Positions 1-9,956 of a stretch of DNA of 64,000 nucleotides are shown here, piece by piece (within the stretch, counting starts at the first letter, position 1; each line of letters starts with the position of its first letter). The notes under the pieces are model-generated. The model saw only the letters and a list, made by a program, of their open reading frames with translations, made no database searches and was not told the origin of the DNA. The position numbers and the translations under genes were made by a program. The DNA is from Roseicyclus persicicus. GTDB lineage: Bacteria > Pseudomonadota > Alphaproteobacteria > Rhodobacterales > Rhodobacteraceae. The DNA lies in assembly GCF_012395815.1 (NCBI RefSeq), contig NZ_JAAZQQ010000002.1, positions 620,001-684,000 on the forward strand, in the 5' to 3' direction.

Positions 1-1
1 C

Positions 2-217
2 CCCTGGGCGGGCCTGCGCCCCATGATGCCCGACATGATGCCGAGGGTCGGCCCCGGCCGGCGCCCGCGCGTCTACTACAACACCGGCCACGGCCACCTC
101 GGCTGGACGCTGTCGGCGGCGACGGCCGAAATGCTGGCCGAGGCCGTCGCGGTGGACCCGGCGCTGACGCCGGCGCGCCCGCAGCGCGCCGCGGCCCTGC
201 CGATGGCCGCAGAATGA
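2..217 (+). CDS. FAD-dependent D-amino-acid dehydrogenase-like protein, C-terminal fragment
   Basis: Only the last 71 codons lie in the window; the gene begins to the left. The visible tail reads PWAGLRPMMPD, then RVYYNTGHGHLGWTLS. This is the typical C-terminal signature of the DadA/glycine-oxidase (DAO) family, where the GHG..GWT segment closes the FAD-binding fold. Members oxidise D-amino acids to 2-oxoacids at the inner face of the membrane and pass electrons to the respiratory chain. A strong hairpin follows the stop codon, so the gene probably ends a transcript that is separate from the benzoate operon. The substrate cannot be judged from this fragment. Confidence 0.75.
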   Translation, partial: PWAGLRPMMPDMMPRVGPGRRPRVYYNTGHGHLGWTLSAATAEMLAEAVAVDPALTPARPQRAAALPMAAE

Positions 218-223
218 CCCCCC

Positions 224-255
224 GCGCCGCAGCCCTGCTCCCCGGGCTGCGGCGC
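224..255 (+). terminator. Perfect 12-bp hairpin after the DadA-like gene
   Basis: GCGCCGCAGCCC (224-235) pairs perfectly with GGGCTGCGGCGC (244-255) around an 8-nt loop, starting 7 nt after the stop codon. No U-tract follows, so this is a terminator-like structure or a 3'-end stabiliser rather than a canonical intrinsic terminator. Confidence 0.5.
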
Positions 256-348
256 GTGCCGCGGCAGGGTATCAGCCAAGACCCCCCGCATCATCGACAG
301 ATCCGGCCTCCCGCCCGCATGGTCCGCCTCAACGCAGAGCCAAGCACG

Positions 349-1506
349 GTGACCCAAGTGACCACGATCGACCGCATCGACACCCGCATCCTCGATATCC
401 CCACGATCCGGGGGCATGTCCTGTCGATGGCGACGATGCGGACCCAGACCGCCGTGCTGGTGCGCATCCGCTTTTCGGACGGCTCCGAGGGGCTGGGCGA
501 GGGCACCACCATCGGCGGTCTCAGCTACGGTCCCGAAAGCCCCGAAAGCATCCGCTCGGCCATAGACACCTACCTTGCCCCGGCGCTGGTCGGGCGGTCG
601 GCCGATGACGTGAACGGCGCGATCCAGCTGATGGACCGCGTCGCCCGCGGCAACCGGATCGCCAAGACCGCCGTGGAGATCGCCCTCTGGGACGGGCTCG
701 GCAAGCGCCTCGGCGTGTCGGTCGCGCAGCTCTTCGGCGGGGCGGTCCACGCCCGCCTGCCCGTGGCCTGGACGCTCGCCTCGGGCAACTCCGAGACCGA
801 CATCGCCGAGGCCGAGGAGATGATCGCCACCGGCCGCCACCGCATCTTCAAGCTGAAGATCGGCAAGCGCGCCGTGGCCGAGGACGTGGCCCATGTCGCC
901 CGCATCAAGGCCGCGCTGGGCGATGCCGCCAGCATCCGCGTCGACGTCAACCAGAGCTGGTCGCTCGCCGAAGCGCGCCGCGGCCTCGCGGCTCTGCAGG
1001 ATGCCGGCTGCGAGCTGGTCGAGCAGCCGGTCGCCGCGCGGTCCCTCGCCGCGATGGCCGAGCTGACCCGCGGCCATGCCATCGCGGTGATGGCCGACGA
1101 GGCGCTGAACGGGCCCGAGGATGCGCTGGCCGTGGCCGGCAAGGCCGCCGCCGATGTCTTCGCCGTCAAGATCGCGCAGTCGGGCGGGCTCAAGCGCGCC
1201 GCCGAGGTGGTGGCGATCGGGCAGGCGGCGGGCCTCGGGCTCTACGGCGGCACGATGCTGGAAACCGGCCTCAGCACCGCCGCCGCGCTGCAGCTCTTCG
1301 CCACCGTCGAGCGGCTGGACTGGGGGACGGAACTCTTCGGTCCGCTGCTCCTGACCGCCGACATCCTCGCCGAGCCCATCACCTACCGCGACTTCCATGT
1401 CGAGGTGCCCCGTGGCCCCGGCCTCGGCGCCGCCCTCGACCCCGACAAGATCGATTTCTACCGCCGCGACCGCGCCCGCAGCGTGACCGCGGTGGCGGGC
1501 GAATAG
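349..1506 (+). CDS. catB: Muconate cycloisomerase
   Basis: Converts cis,cis-muconate to muconolactone in the catechol branch of the beta-ketoadipate pathway; cytoplasmic, Mn2+-dependent. It is a 385-residue enolase-superfamily protein. The N-terminal [16 protein letters not shown] block and the [14 protein letters not shown] block match CatB. Visible catalytic elements are the KLK motif (K168, K170), metal ligands D199 (VDVNQSW), E225 (VEQPV) and D250 (MADEAL), Lys274 (AVKIAQSGG) and the late METGLST motif. The start is uncertain: GTG at 349 gives the usual N-terminal length; GTG 358 and ATG 319 are alternatives, and none has a strong Shine-Dalgarno sequence. It is the first gene of the ben operon, 37 bp before benA, while catA and catR lie about 9 kb away on the other strand. 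Confidence 0.9.
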   Translation: MTQVTTIDRIDTRILDIPTIRGHVLSMATMRTQTAVLVRIRFSDGSEGLGEGTTIGGLSYGPESPESIRSAIDTYLAPALVGRSADDVNGAIQLMDRVARGNRIAKTAVEIALWDGLGKRLGVSVAQLFGGAVHARLPVAWTLASGNSETDIAEAEEMIATGRHRIFKLKIGKRAVAEDVAHVARIKAALGDAASIRVDVNQSWSLAEARRGLAALQDAGCELVEQPVAARSLAAMAELTRGHAIAVMADEALNGPEDALAVAGKAAADVFAVKIAQSGGLKRAAEVVAIGQAAGLGLYGGTMLETGLSTAAALQLFATVERLDWGTELFGPLLLTADILAEPITYRDFHVEVPRGPGLGAALDPDKIDFYRRDRARSVTAVAGE

Positions 1507-1543
1507 CCCGACAGACCCACGACAGCCAGGAGGAGACCCGCCC

Positions 1544-2932
1544 ATGTTCACCCAAGCCACCCTCGACGATCTCGCCGGCCGCCTCGACGGCATGGTGCAG
1601 GACGATCCCGAAAACGGCATCTTCCGCGCCCGCCGGGACATGTTCACCGACCCCGAGCTGTTCGAGCTCGAGATGAAGCACATCTTCGAGGGCAACTGGA
1701 TCTACATGGCCCATGAAAGCCAGATCCCGAACCCCGGCGACTACTTCACCCTGCACATGGGCCGGACGCCGGTGATGATCACCCGCGACAAGGACGGCAA
1801 CCTGAACGCGCTGGTCAATGCCTGCTCGCACCGCGGCGCGATGCTGTGCCGGTTCAAGCGGCGAAACCAGAAGACCTTCACCTGCCCGTTCCACGGCTGG
1901 ACCTTCTCCAACACCGGCAAGCTCCTGAAGGTGAAGGACCCGAACGGCGCCGGCTACCCCGAGCAGTTCAACACCGACGGCAGCCATGACCTGACCCGCG
2001 TGGCCCGGTTCGAGAACTACCGCGGCTTCCTGTTCGGCTCGCTCAACGCCGATGTCCAGCCGCTCGCGGACTATCTCGGCGAGGCACGGCACATGATCGA
2101 CATGATCGTAGACCAGGCCGACGAGGGGCTCGAGGTGTTGCGCGGCTCCTCCACCTACACCTTCGACGGCAACTGGAAGCTGCAGGCCGAGAACGGCGCC
2201 GATGGCTACCACGTCTCGTCCGTCCACTGGAACTACGTCGCCACCACGGCGCACCGCAACGAGGACGGCAAGGAAGACAAGATCAAGGCCACCGACGCCT
2301 CGAAATGGTCCAAGCAGCGCGGCGGCTTCCATTCCTACGAGAACGGCCACCTGCTCCTGTGGACGCAGTGGGCCGACCCGACCAACCGCCCGAACTATCC
2401 CCGCCTGGGCGAGTGGACCGAGAAGTTCGGCCAGACCAAGGCGGAGTGGATGGTGGGCGTCCTGCGCAACCTCTGCCTCTATCCCAATGTCTTCCTGATG
2501 GACCAGTTCTCCAGCCAGATCCGCGTGTTCCGGCCCATCAGCGTCGACCAGACCGAGGTGACGATCTACTGCATCGCGCCTAGGGGCGAGCCCGCTGAGG
2601 CCCGCGCCCGCCGCATCCGGCAATACGAGGATTTCTTCAACGCCTCGGGCATGGCGACGCCCGACGACACCGAGGAATTCCGCGCGACCCAGCGGGGGTA
2701 TGCCGGTGCGGCGCACGCCAAGTGGAACGACCTCACCCGCGGCGCCACCCAGTGGATCCAGGGGCCGGACGAGGACGCGAAGGCGCTGGGCGTCAACCCG
2801 ATCCTCTCGGGCGCGCGCACCGAGGACGAGGGCCTCTTCGTTATCCAGCACACCCAATGGACCGAGCGCATGGCCGCGGCCATCGCCAGGGAACGCAGCA
2901 CCGCGCCCGCGACCCGCGTGGCGGCCGAGTGA
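1544..2932 (+). CDS. benA: Benzoate 1,2-dioxygenase, large (alpha) subunit
   Basis: Terminal oxygenase subunit that forms the cis-1,2-dihydrodiol of benzoate using electrons from BenC. It has 462 residues, normal for BenA/XylX. The Rieske [2Fe-2S] ligands are C94-x-H96 (NACSHRGAM) and C114-x2-H117 (TCPFHGWTF). The mononuclear iron site follows at about 216-228, with D220, H223 and H228 in the [10 protein letters not shown] segment. ATG 1544 is preceded by AGGAGG. The benABCD order directly after catB supports benzoate rather than toluate or anthranilate, though ring-substituent specificity cannot be fixed from sequence alone. Confidence 0.93.
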   Translation: MFTQATLDDLAGRLDGMVQDDPENGIFRARRDMFTDPELFELEMKHIFEGNWIYMAHESQIPNPGDYFTLHMGRTPVMITRDKDGNLNALVNACSHRGAMLCRFKRRNQKTFTCPFHGWTFSNTGKLLKVKDPNGAGYPEQFNTDGSHDLTRVARFENYRGFLFGSLNADVQPLADYLGEARHMIDMIVDQADEGLEVLRGSSTYTFDGNWKLQAENGADGYHVSSVHWNYVATTAHRNEDGKEDKIKATDASKWSKQRGGFHSYENGHLLLWTQWADPTNRPNYPRLGEWTEKFGQTKAEWMVGVLRNLCLYPNVFLMDQFSSQIRVFRPISVDQTEVTIYCIAPRGEPAEARARRIRQYEDFFNASGMATPDDTEEFRATQRGYAGAAHAKWNDLTRGATQWIQGPDEDAKALGVNPILSGARTEDEGLFVIQHTQWTERMAAAIARERSTAPATRVAAE

Positions 2933-2946
2933 GGGAGGACCAGACC

Positions 2947-3462
2947 ATGACCATCGCCACCCCGATCCGCCCGGACCTGTCCTTCGACGAGATCCAGGCC
3001 TTCCTCTACGCCGAGGCCCGCGCGCTCGACGACCGCGACTGGGATACCTGGCTGACCTTCTACCACAAGGACTGCCCGTTCTGGATGCCGGCCTGGGACG
3101 ACGAGGACAAGCTGACCGAGGATCCGCAGACCGAGATCTCGCTGATGTTCTACCCCGACCGGGCGGGCATCGAGGACCGCGTGTTCCGCATCAAGACCGA
3201 CCGGTCATCCGCCACCTCGCTGCCCGAGCCGCGGACCTCGCACAACATCTCGAACATCGAGGTGCTGGCGCGCGAGGGCTCGCAGATCAAGCTGCGCTTC
3301 AACTGGCTGACCCTGTCCTACCGCTACGGGCAGACCGACCAGCACTGGGGCACGTCCTACTACACGATCGACACCGCCGAGGGGCGGCCGCTGATCACGT
3401 CGAAGAAGGTGGTGCTGAAGAACGACCGCATCCACCACGTCATCGACGTCTACCACATCTGA
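2947..3462 (+). CDS. benB: Benzoate 1,2-dioxygenase, small (beta) subunit
   Basis: Structural beta subunit of the alpha3beta3 oxygenase; it has an NTF2-like fold and no redox centre. The 171-residue length is typical. Recognisable blocks are FLYAEARALDDRDWDTWL near the N-terminus, FWMPAWDDED around 45, and RTSHNISNIEV in the middle. It follows benA by 14 bp with a GAGGGAGG ribosome-binding site, which points to co-translation with its partner subunit. Confidence 0.92.
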   Translation: MTIATPIRPDLSFDEIQAFLYAEARALDDRDWDTWLTFYHKDCPFWMPAWDDEDKLTEDPQTEISLMFYPDRAGIEDRVFRIKTDRSSATSLPEPRTSHNISNIEVLAREGSQIKLRFNWLTLSYRYGQTDQHWGTSYYTIDTAEGRPLITSKKVVLKNDRIHHVIDVYHI

Positions 3463-3534
3463 TCCCGCCCCAAGGGGCACCATGGCACCGCGCGCGCCCG
3501 GACAGGGCCGCGCGGACAAGGGAGGAGCTTGGCC

Positions 3535-4557
3535 ATGACGACCTACAGCATCGCGCTCAACTTCGAGGATGGCGTCACCCGCGTCATCGCCTGCGACGAC
3601 GACGAGAAGGTGACCGAGGCCGCCTTCCGCCAGAAGATCAACCTGCCGATGGATTGCCGCGACGGGGTCTGCGGCACCTGCAAGTGCTTCGCCGAGAAGG
3701 GCAGGTACGAGCTGGAATTCTACATGGACGAGGCGATGACCGAGGACGAGGCCGAGCAGGGCTACGTCCTGACCTGCCAGATGATCCCGCAGAGCGACTG
3801 TGTTGTCCGCGTGCCGGCCTCCTCCGCCGTCTGCAAGACCGCGCCCGAGGCGGTGGCGGGCGAGGTGCTGGGGGTCGACCGGCTGTCCGATACCTCCTTC
3901 GGGCTGCGGGTGAAACTCGCGCGCCCCATGGGCTTCCTGCCCGGCCAGTATGTCAACGTCACCGTGCCGGGCACCGGCGCGCACCGGTCCTATTCCTTCT
4001 CCTCCGCGCCCGGCCGGGACGAGGCGACGTTCCTCATCCGCAACCTGCCCGGCGGCACGATGAGCGGCTACCTGTCCGACCGCGCCCGGCCCGGCGATGC
4101 CGTCACCCTGACCGGGCCGATGGGCGCCTTCTACCTGCGCCCCGTGACGCGGCCGCAGCTGTGGCTGGCGGGCGGCACCGGCCTTGCGCCCTTCCTGTCG
4201 ATGCTGGAGAGCCTGGCCGCACAGGGCTGCGATCAACCCGTGACGCTCTACTATGCCGTCACCCGCGCCGCCGACCTGGTGGAGCTTGACCGGGTGCAGG
4301 CGCTCGCCGACCGGATCGGCGGGGTCGAGGTCATCACGATCCTCGCCGCTGCCGAGGACGACCACCCGCGCAAGGGCTTCGTCACCAACCATCTGTCCGC
4401 CGACGACCTCCGGGGCGGCGATGTCGATGTCTACCTCTGCGGCCCGCCGCCGATGGTCGATGCCGTGCGCGCGCATTTCGGCACGCTCGGCGTCGAGCCC
4501 GCCAACTTCTTCTACGAGAAGTTTAACCCGACCGAGGCGGAGGCCGCCGCCGCATGA
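3535..4557 (+). CDS. benC: Benzoate 1,2-dioxygenase electron-transfer component (ferredoxin-FAD reductase)
   Basis: NADH-dependent reductase of the dioxygenase. It has 340 residues with three domains: a plant-type [2Fe-2S] ferredoxin at 1-95 with ligands C41, C46, C49 and C81; an FAD domain at about 105-200 containing RSYSFSSAP; and an NAD domain with GGTGLAPFLSML and the C-terminal CGPPPMVDAV motif. ATG 3535 lies 6 nt after GGAGGAG; a TTG 6 nt upstream is less likely. About 70 bp separate it from benB. The stop overlaps the benD start (ATGA). Confidence 0.93.
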   Translation: MTTYSIALNFEDGVTRVIACDDDEKVTEAAFRQKINLPMDCRDGVCGTCKCFAEKGRYELEFYMDEAMTEDEAEQGYVLTCQMIPQSDCVVRVPASSAVCKTAPEAVAGEVLGVDRLSDTSFGLRVKLARPMGFLPGQYVNVTVPGTGAHRSYSFSSAPGRDEATFLIRNLPGGTMSGYLSDRARPGDAVTLTGPMGAFYLRPVTRPQLWLAGGTGLAPFLSMLESLAAQGCDQPVTLYYAVTRAADLVELDRVQALADRIGGVEVITILAAAEDDHPRKGFVTNHLSADDLRGGDVDVYLCGPPPMVDAVRAHFGTLGVEPANFFYEKFNPTEAEAAAA

Positions 4558-5333
4558 GCCCGCGTTTCGCAGACAAGGTGATGGTCGTCACCGGCGCGGC
4601 CCAAGGCATCGGCCGCCGCGTCGCCGAACGCGCCGCCGCCGAGGGCGCGGCCGTGCTGGTCGTCGACCGCTCGGCGCATCGCGACGAGGTGGTGGCCGCC
4701 ATCCGCGCGGCGGGCGGCGTGGCCGAAGCCTTTGGCGCCGACCTCGAGACCTGGGAGGGCTGCGCCGCCGCGATGGCCGAGGCGGTCCGCCACTGGGGGC
4801 GCATCGACATCCTCGTCAACAACGTGGGCGGCACGATCTGGGCCAAGCCCTTCGAGCATTACGAGCCGCCCCAGATCGACGCCGAGGTGCGCCGGTCGCT
4901 GTTCCCCACGCTCTACTGCTGCCGCGCCGCGCTCGACCACATGCTGCCGCGCGGGCAGGGCGTGATCGTCAACGTCTCGTCCATCGCCACCCGTGGCCTG
5001 AACCGCGTGCCCTATGCCGCGGCCAAGGGCGGCGTGAACGCGATCACCGCGAGCCTCGCCTGGGAGGTCGCCGAGCGCGGTATCCGCGTCGTCGCCACGG
5101 CCCCCGGCGGCACCGAGGCCCCCCCGCGCCTCACGCCGCGCAACCCCAACGCGGCCGAGGAACAGCGCGAGGACTGGTACCGCACCATCGTCGACCAGAC
5201 CATCGGGTCGTCGTTCATGAAACGTTACGGAACGCTCGACGAGCAGGCAGGCCCGATCCTGTTCCTGGCGTCGGACGAGGCCTCCTACATCACCGGCGTC
5301 ACGCTGCCGGTGGGCGGGGGCGATCTCGGCTAG
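4554..5333 (+). CDS. benD: cis-1,2-dihydroxycyclohexa-3,5-diene-1-carboxylate dehydrogenase (SDR)
   Basis: Oxidises and decarboxylates the benzoate cis-diol to catechol with NAD+. It is a 259-residue classical short-chain dehydrogenase: TGAAQGIG at 13-20 binds the cofactor, NNVGG lies at 89-93, catalytic Ser is in VSS (140-143), and Y154/K158 form the YxxxK motif (YAAAK). The C-terminal TGVTLPVGGGDLG is typical of the family. It is translationally coupled to benC by a 4-bp ATGA overlap and completes the benzoate-to-catechol module. Confidence 0.92.
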   Translation: MSPRFADKVMVVTGAAQGIGRRVAERAAAEGAAVLVVDRSAHRDEVVAAIRAAGGVAEAFGADLETWEGCAAAMAEAVRHWGRIDILVNNVGGTIWAKPFEHYEPPQIDAEVRRSLFPTLYCCRAALDHMLPRGQGVIVNVSSIATRGLNRVPYAAAKGGVNAITASLAWEVAERGIRVVATAPGGTEAPPRLTPRNPNAAEEQREDWYRTIVDQTIGSSFMKRYGTLDEQAGPILFLASDEASYITGVTLPVGGGDLG

Positions 5334-5380
5334 GCCCGGAGGAGGGGCCGACCAGACACTTAACCGGAGGAAATCCCACA

Positions 5381-6556
5381 ATGAAACGCGCTACTATGGC
5401 GACCCTCGCGGCCGCCACCACCCTTGCTTTGCCTGCCGCTGCCGATACCGTCGACATCGGCATCCTGCTGCCCTTCTCGGGCGTCTATGCCTCGCTCGGC
5501 AACGAGATCGAGGCGGGCTTTGCCCTCGGCCTCGAGACCTACGGCAATGACCTTGATGTCGAGATCATCCTGCACCGCGAGGATACCGAGGTGACGCCCG
5601 CCACGGGCCTCGCCCGCACCCGCAAGCTGATCCTGCAGGATGACGTGGATGCAATCGTCGGCATCGTCTCCTCGGGCGTGCTCGGCGCCGTGCGCGACCT
5701 GGTCGACGGCGCGGGCGTGCCGCTGATCGTGGCGAATGCCGGCAACGACGCGGCGACGGGCGAGGACTGCAGCCCCTGGATCACCCGCGTCTCGTTCTCG
5801 AACGGGCAGGTGAACCGGCCGATGGGCCGCTGGATGGCCGAGCAGGGGATCGAGACGGTCTACACCCTCGCCCCTGACTACGCCGCCGGTCGCCAGATGA
5901 TCGAGGGCTTCGCCGGCGCCTTCACCGAGGCGGGCGGCACCATCCTCGGCAGCGACTTCACGCCGTTCCAGCAGACACAGGATTTCGGCCCCTACATCGC
6001 GCAGGCCCAGGCCTCCGGCGCGGACGCGCTCTTCGTGTTCTACGCGGGCGGCGAGGCGATCTCCTTCGTGAACCAGTACGCGAGCTTCGGCGCCGCCGAG
6101 GACCTGCCGCTCTACGGCTCGGGCTTCCTGACCTCGCAGCTCTACGTGAACGCGCAGGGCGCGTCGGCCGAGGGCGTGATCACCGCGCTGCACTACGTGC
6201 CGACCCTCGACAACCCCGAGAACGCCGCTTTCGTTGCGGCCTTCGCGGCGGCGAACGGGCGCCTGCCCTCGGAATACGCCGTGCAGGGCTACGACGCCGC
6301 CCGCGCGCTGACCGAGGCGCTGGCCACAGGCGCGCGCGACCGCGAGACGCTGGGTGCTGCGCTGCGGCAGGTCAGCTTCACCGGCCCGCGCGGCGCGCTG
6401 GCGATCGACCCGGCGACCAACAACATCGTGCAGCCGATCTACGTCTACGAGACCGTGACGGGGCCCGAAGGCATGACCCAGGAGGTGCTGGCCGCGCTGC
6501 CCGCCGAGGCCGACCCGGTGAACGGCTGCGTGATGCCGTCGCTGCCCACGAACTGA
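5381..6556 (+). CDS. ABC transporter substrate-binding protein (branched-chain amino-acid type)
   Basis: Periplasmic binding protein of 391 residues with a clear signal peptide (MKRATMATLAAATTLALPAAADT). The mature part begins with VDIGILLPFSGVYASLG, the type I fold of the LivJ/AmiC family (Peripla_BP_6). It sits between benD and four further importer genes. By position it is likely to bind benzoate or another aromatic acid rather than leucine; this is inference, since the fold accepts both. The start follows GGAGGAAAT. A terminator-like hairpin right after the gene would raise its level over the membrane subunits. Confidence 0.85.
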   Translation: MKRATMATLAAATTLALPAAADTVDIGILLPFSGVYASLGNEIEAGFALGLETYGNDLDVEIILHREDTEVTPATGLARTRKLILQDDVDAIVGIVSSGVLGAVRDLVDGAGVPLIVANAGNDAATGEDCSPWITRVSFSNGQVNRPMGRWMAEQGIETVYTLAPDYAAGRQMIEGFAGAFTEAGGTILGSDFTPFQQTQDFGPYIAQAQASGADALFVFYAGGEAISFVNQYASFGAAEDLPLYGSGFLTSQLYVNAQGASAEGVITALHYVPTLDNPENAAFVAAFAAANGRLPSEYAVQGYDAARALTEALATGARDRETLGAALRQVSFTGPRGALAIDPATNNIVQPIYVYETVTGPEGMTQEVLAALPAEADPVNGCVMPSLPTN

Positions 6557-6565
6557 GCCCGACCG

Positions 6566-6595
6566 GGGCCGCCCGACCCGCCGGGCGGCCCTTTT
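6566..6595 (+). terminator. Intrinsic terminator/attenuator between binding protein and permease genes
   Basis: GGGCCGCCCG (6566-6575) pairs perfectly with CGGGCGGCCC (6582-6591) across a 6-nt loop and is followed by TTTT. Since the importer genes continue in the same direction, this is probably a partial terminator that gives a molar excess of the binding protein. Confidence 0.8.
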
Positions 6596-6619
6596 CCCAA
6601 GCTGGCGCGAGGTGGTCCC

Positions 6620-7489
6620 ATGACCCAAGACCTGTCGTTCTGGACCTTGCAGACGCTGAACGCGCTGCAGCTGTCCATGCTCCTCTTCCTGCTCTCCATC
6701 GGCCTGACGGTCATCTTCGGGCTGATGCACTTCGTGAACCTCGCCCACGGCGCGCTCTACGCGCTCGGGGCCTACATCGCGGCCACGCTGGCGGGCACCG
6801 CCGGGTTCTGGGCGGCGATCCTGCTCGCGCCCCTCGGCGTCGCGCTGGTGGGTGTCGTCCTTTACGGCGGGCTGATCCGGCGGATGCGAAAATCCGGACC
6901 GATGGCGCAGGTGCTGGTGACCTTCGGCCTGATCTTCGCGCTGCTCGATCTCACCCGCATCCTCTGGGGTGACCTCGCGCTCGCCATGTCCATGCCCGCG
7001 GTCCTCTCGGGGCAGGTCGATCTGCTCGGCGTCTCCTACCCGGCCTACCGGCTGTTCATCATCGTGCTCGGTGCCGCGATCTTCGCCGCGCTGGCGCTGG
7101 TGCTCGCGCGCACCCAGATCGGCGCGATGATCCGGGCGGGCGTCGACAACGACGCGATGGCGGCCTGCCTCGGCATCAACGTGGAGCGGCTGTTCTTCGT
7201 CGTGTTCTGCGTCGGCTGCGCGCTGGCGGGGCTGGCAGGCGCGGTCGCCGCGCCGCTCCTGAGCGTCACGCCCGGCATGGGCCTGCAGATCCTGATCCCG
7301 ACGCTGATCGTGATCGTCATCGGCGGCCTCGGCTCGCTCAAGGGCGCCATCGCGGGCTCGCTGATCTACGGCTTCGTCCAGACCTTCGGCGCCGTCCTCG
7401 CGCCGCAGCTCGCCTCGGTCCTCATCTACGCGCTGCTCGCCGCGGTCCTCGTGATCAAGCCGGTGGGCCTGTTCCCCGCGAAAGGATAA
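6620..7489 (+). CDS. ABC transporter permease, LivH type
   Basis: Inner-membrane permease of 289 residues with about eight hydrophobic segments. The family blocks LTVIFGLMHFVNLAHGALYALGAY (split across 28-51) and GGLGSLKGAIAGSLIYGF near residue 240 identify the LivH half of the channel. It partners the LivM-type permease starting 6 bp downstream. Substrate specificity is set mainly by the binding protein, here probably an aromatic acid because of the ben/cat context. Confidence 0.87.
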   Translation: MTQDLSFWTLQTLNALQLSMLLFLLSIGLTVIFGLMHFVNLAHGALYALGAYIAATLAGTAGFWAAILLAPLGVALVGVVLYGGLIRRMRKSGPMAQVLVTFGLIFALLDLTRILWGDLALAMSMPAVLSGQVDLLGVSYPAYRLFIIVLGAAIFAALALVLARTQIGAMIRAGVDNDAMAACLGINVERLFFVVFCVGCALAGLAGAVAAPLLSVTPGMGLQILIPTLIVIVIGGLGSLKGAIAGSLIYGFVQTFGAVLAPQLASVLIYALLAAVLVIKPVGLFPAKG

Positions 7490-7494
7490 CGCCC

Positions 7495-8499
7495 GTGTTC
7501 CGTCACACCCCCCTTCGCCACGCGGTCCTCGCCATCCTCGCCCTCGCCGCGCTGATGCAGGCCTTCACCGCCGGCTATTTCGGCCTCGAGATCCTGATCG
7601 AGATCCTGATCCTCTGCATGCTGGTGCTCGCGCTCGACCTCGTGGCGGGCTTCGGCGGCATGGTCTCGCTCTGCCACGGCGCGCTGATGGGCGTGGGCGC
7701 TTATGCCTTCGCCGCGCTGGCGACGCTCGCGGGCCTCGACCCCTGGCTTGCGGCGCTGGCCGCCGTGGCGCTGACCGCGGCGGTGGCCTGGGTCATCGGC
7801 GCGATCTGCGCCCGGAGCCACGGCATCTACTTCATCATGGCGACGCTCGCCTTCGGGCAGATGGCCTATTCCTACGTCTTCGAGTCGCCGCTGTTCGGCG
7901 GCGACGACGGGATGGGCGGGATCGACCGCTTCGACCTCACCGCCATCGGGATCGACCTCAACGACAGCCGGACCTTCGCGCTGTTCTGCCTCGCCGTCCT
8001 CGGGGCCGTGTATCTCTTCGCCACCGCGATCCTGCGCTCCGGCCTCGGCCGCAGCCTGACCGGCGTGATGCACAACGAGAAGCGGATGAAGGCGCTGGGC
8101 CTGAACACCTGGCGCATCAAGGCGGACGTGTTCGGCCTGTCCGGCATCATCGCCGGCATCGCGGGCGTGCTTGCCGCGCAGCACATCATGTTCATCTCGC
8201 CCGGCCTCCTGAACTGGACCGTATCGGGCGAGGCGCTGGTGGTGGTGATCCTCGGCGGTCTCGGCACGCTGGTCGGCCCGCTCGTCGGCGCGGTCGCCTT
8301 CGTGGTGATGAAGCACCAGCTGGGCGAGGTCACGACCTACTGGCACCTCGTCGTCGGCATCGTCCTGATCGCCGTGGTGATGAGCCGCGCCAACGGCATC
8401 TTCGGCTGGGCCGAGGCCCGCTGGGGCGCCCGCCTAGACCGGCGCCTCGCCGACGCCACCCGTTCCCCCACGCCCGAGGAGGTGACCTCCGATGCTTGA
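7495..8499 (+). CDS. ABC transporter permease, LivM type
   Basis: Second permease subunit, 334 residues, with the LivM pattern: LVAGFGGMVSLCHGALMGVGAYAFA near 45-70, an RSGLGRSLTGVMHNEKRMKALGLN cytoplasmic loop near 180-205, and GGLGTLVGPLVGAVAF near 255. It starts with GTG at 7495, just after livH (GGATAAC spacing), and its 3' end overlaps the ATPase gene by 8 bp. The extended C-terminal tail after about 300 is hydrophilic and unlikely to be functional in transport. Confidence 0.87.
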   Translation: MFRHTPLRHAVLAILALAALMQAFTAGYFGLEILIEILILCMLVLALDLVAGFGGMVSLCHGALMGVGAYAFAALATLAGLDPWLAALAAVALTAAVAWVIGAICARSHGIYFIMATLAFGQMAYSYVFESPLFGGDDGMGGIDRFDLTAIGIDLNDSRTFALFCLAVLGAVYLFATAILRSGLGRSLTGVMHNEKRMKALGLNTWRIKADVFGLSGIIAGIAGVLAAQHIMFISPGLLNWTVSGEALVVVILGGLGTLVGPLVGAVAFVVMKHQLGEVTTYWHLVVGIVLIAVVMSRANGIFGWAEARWGARLDRRLADATRSPTPEEVTSDA

Positions 8500-9227
8500 G
8501 ACCCGCAGCCTGACCAAGAGCTTCGGCGCCATCCACGTCACCCGGTCGGTCTCGCTCCGGCTGGAGCGGGGCGAGCGCCGGGTGATCCTCGGCCCGAACG
8601 GGGCCGGCAAGACCACGCTGTTCAACCTGCTGGTGGGGGAGCTTGCGCCCGACAGCGGCACGGTGCACCTCGCCGGCGAGGACGTCACCGCGCTGCCCGT
8701 CGCCCGGCGCGCGCGGCGCGGCCTGTCGCGGAGCTACCAGAAGAACACGCTGTTCGACGGGCTGACGGTCGAGGAAAACCTCGCGCTCGCCGCCGCGGTG
8801 CCCACGGGCCACGCCACGCGCCTCTGGTCCGACAGCCTGTCCCGCCCCGAGATCCGCGAGACCGTGGCCGAGGTGGCCGAGCAGGTCCGACTGGTGCCCT
8901 ACCTGCACGCGAAGGTCTCCGAGGTCAGCTACGGCGTCCGCCGGCAGCTGGAGGTCGGCGTGGCGCTGGCGACCCGGCCCCATGTCCTCCTGATGGACGA
9001 GCCGACCAGCGGCGTCGGCCCCGAGATGTCCAAAGGGTTCCACGACCTCCTGAACGACCTGCCGAGCGACCTGACGCTGCTCATCATCGAGCACGACATG
9101 GACCTCGCCTTTGCGGTGGCCGACACGATCACCGTGCTCAACTACGGCGAGGTCGTCTTCGACGGCCTGCCCGAGGCGGCGCGCGGCTCGAAACTCCTGA
9201 AGGACATCTATCTGGGGAGCTGGGAAG

Positions 9228-9235
<8 letters not shown>
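8492..9235 (+). CDS. ABC transporter ATP-binding protein, LivG type
   Basis: Cytoplasmic ATPase of 247 residues. The Walker A motif is GPNGAGKTT (about 34-42) and Walker B with its catalytic Glu is VLLMDEPTSG. The signature segment is the less canonical SYGVRRQLEVG instead of LSGGQ, as is common in LivG proteins. A switch His is in IIEHDMD. It overlaps livM upstream and the LivF gene downstream by 8 bp each, a compact translationally coupled arrangement. Confidence 0.88.
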
Positions 9236-9926
<691 letters not shown>

Positions 9927-9933
9927 GACAGGG

Positions 9934-9956
9934 CGGGCGGCCCGCGTGGCCGCCCG
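9934..9956. terminator. Hairpin between convergent livF-type gene and catR
   Basis: CGGGCGGCC (9934-9942) pairs with GGCCGCCCG (9948-9956) with a 5-nt loop, filling the 30-bp gap between two convergent stop codons. It lacks a clear U-tract on either strand; bidirectional terminator is the likeliest role. Confidence 0.5.

Noticed and set aside
76-1695. Long open frame on the minus strand opposite catB (539 codons)
   Set aside because: It is a GC-bias shadow: catB on the other strand shows full enolase-family motifs, while this frame gives an Arg/Gly/His-rich product with no domain.
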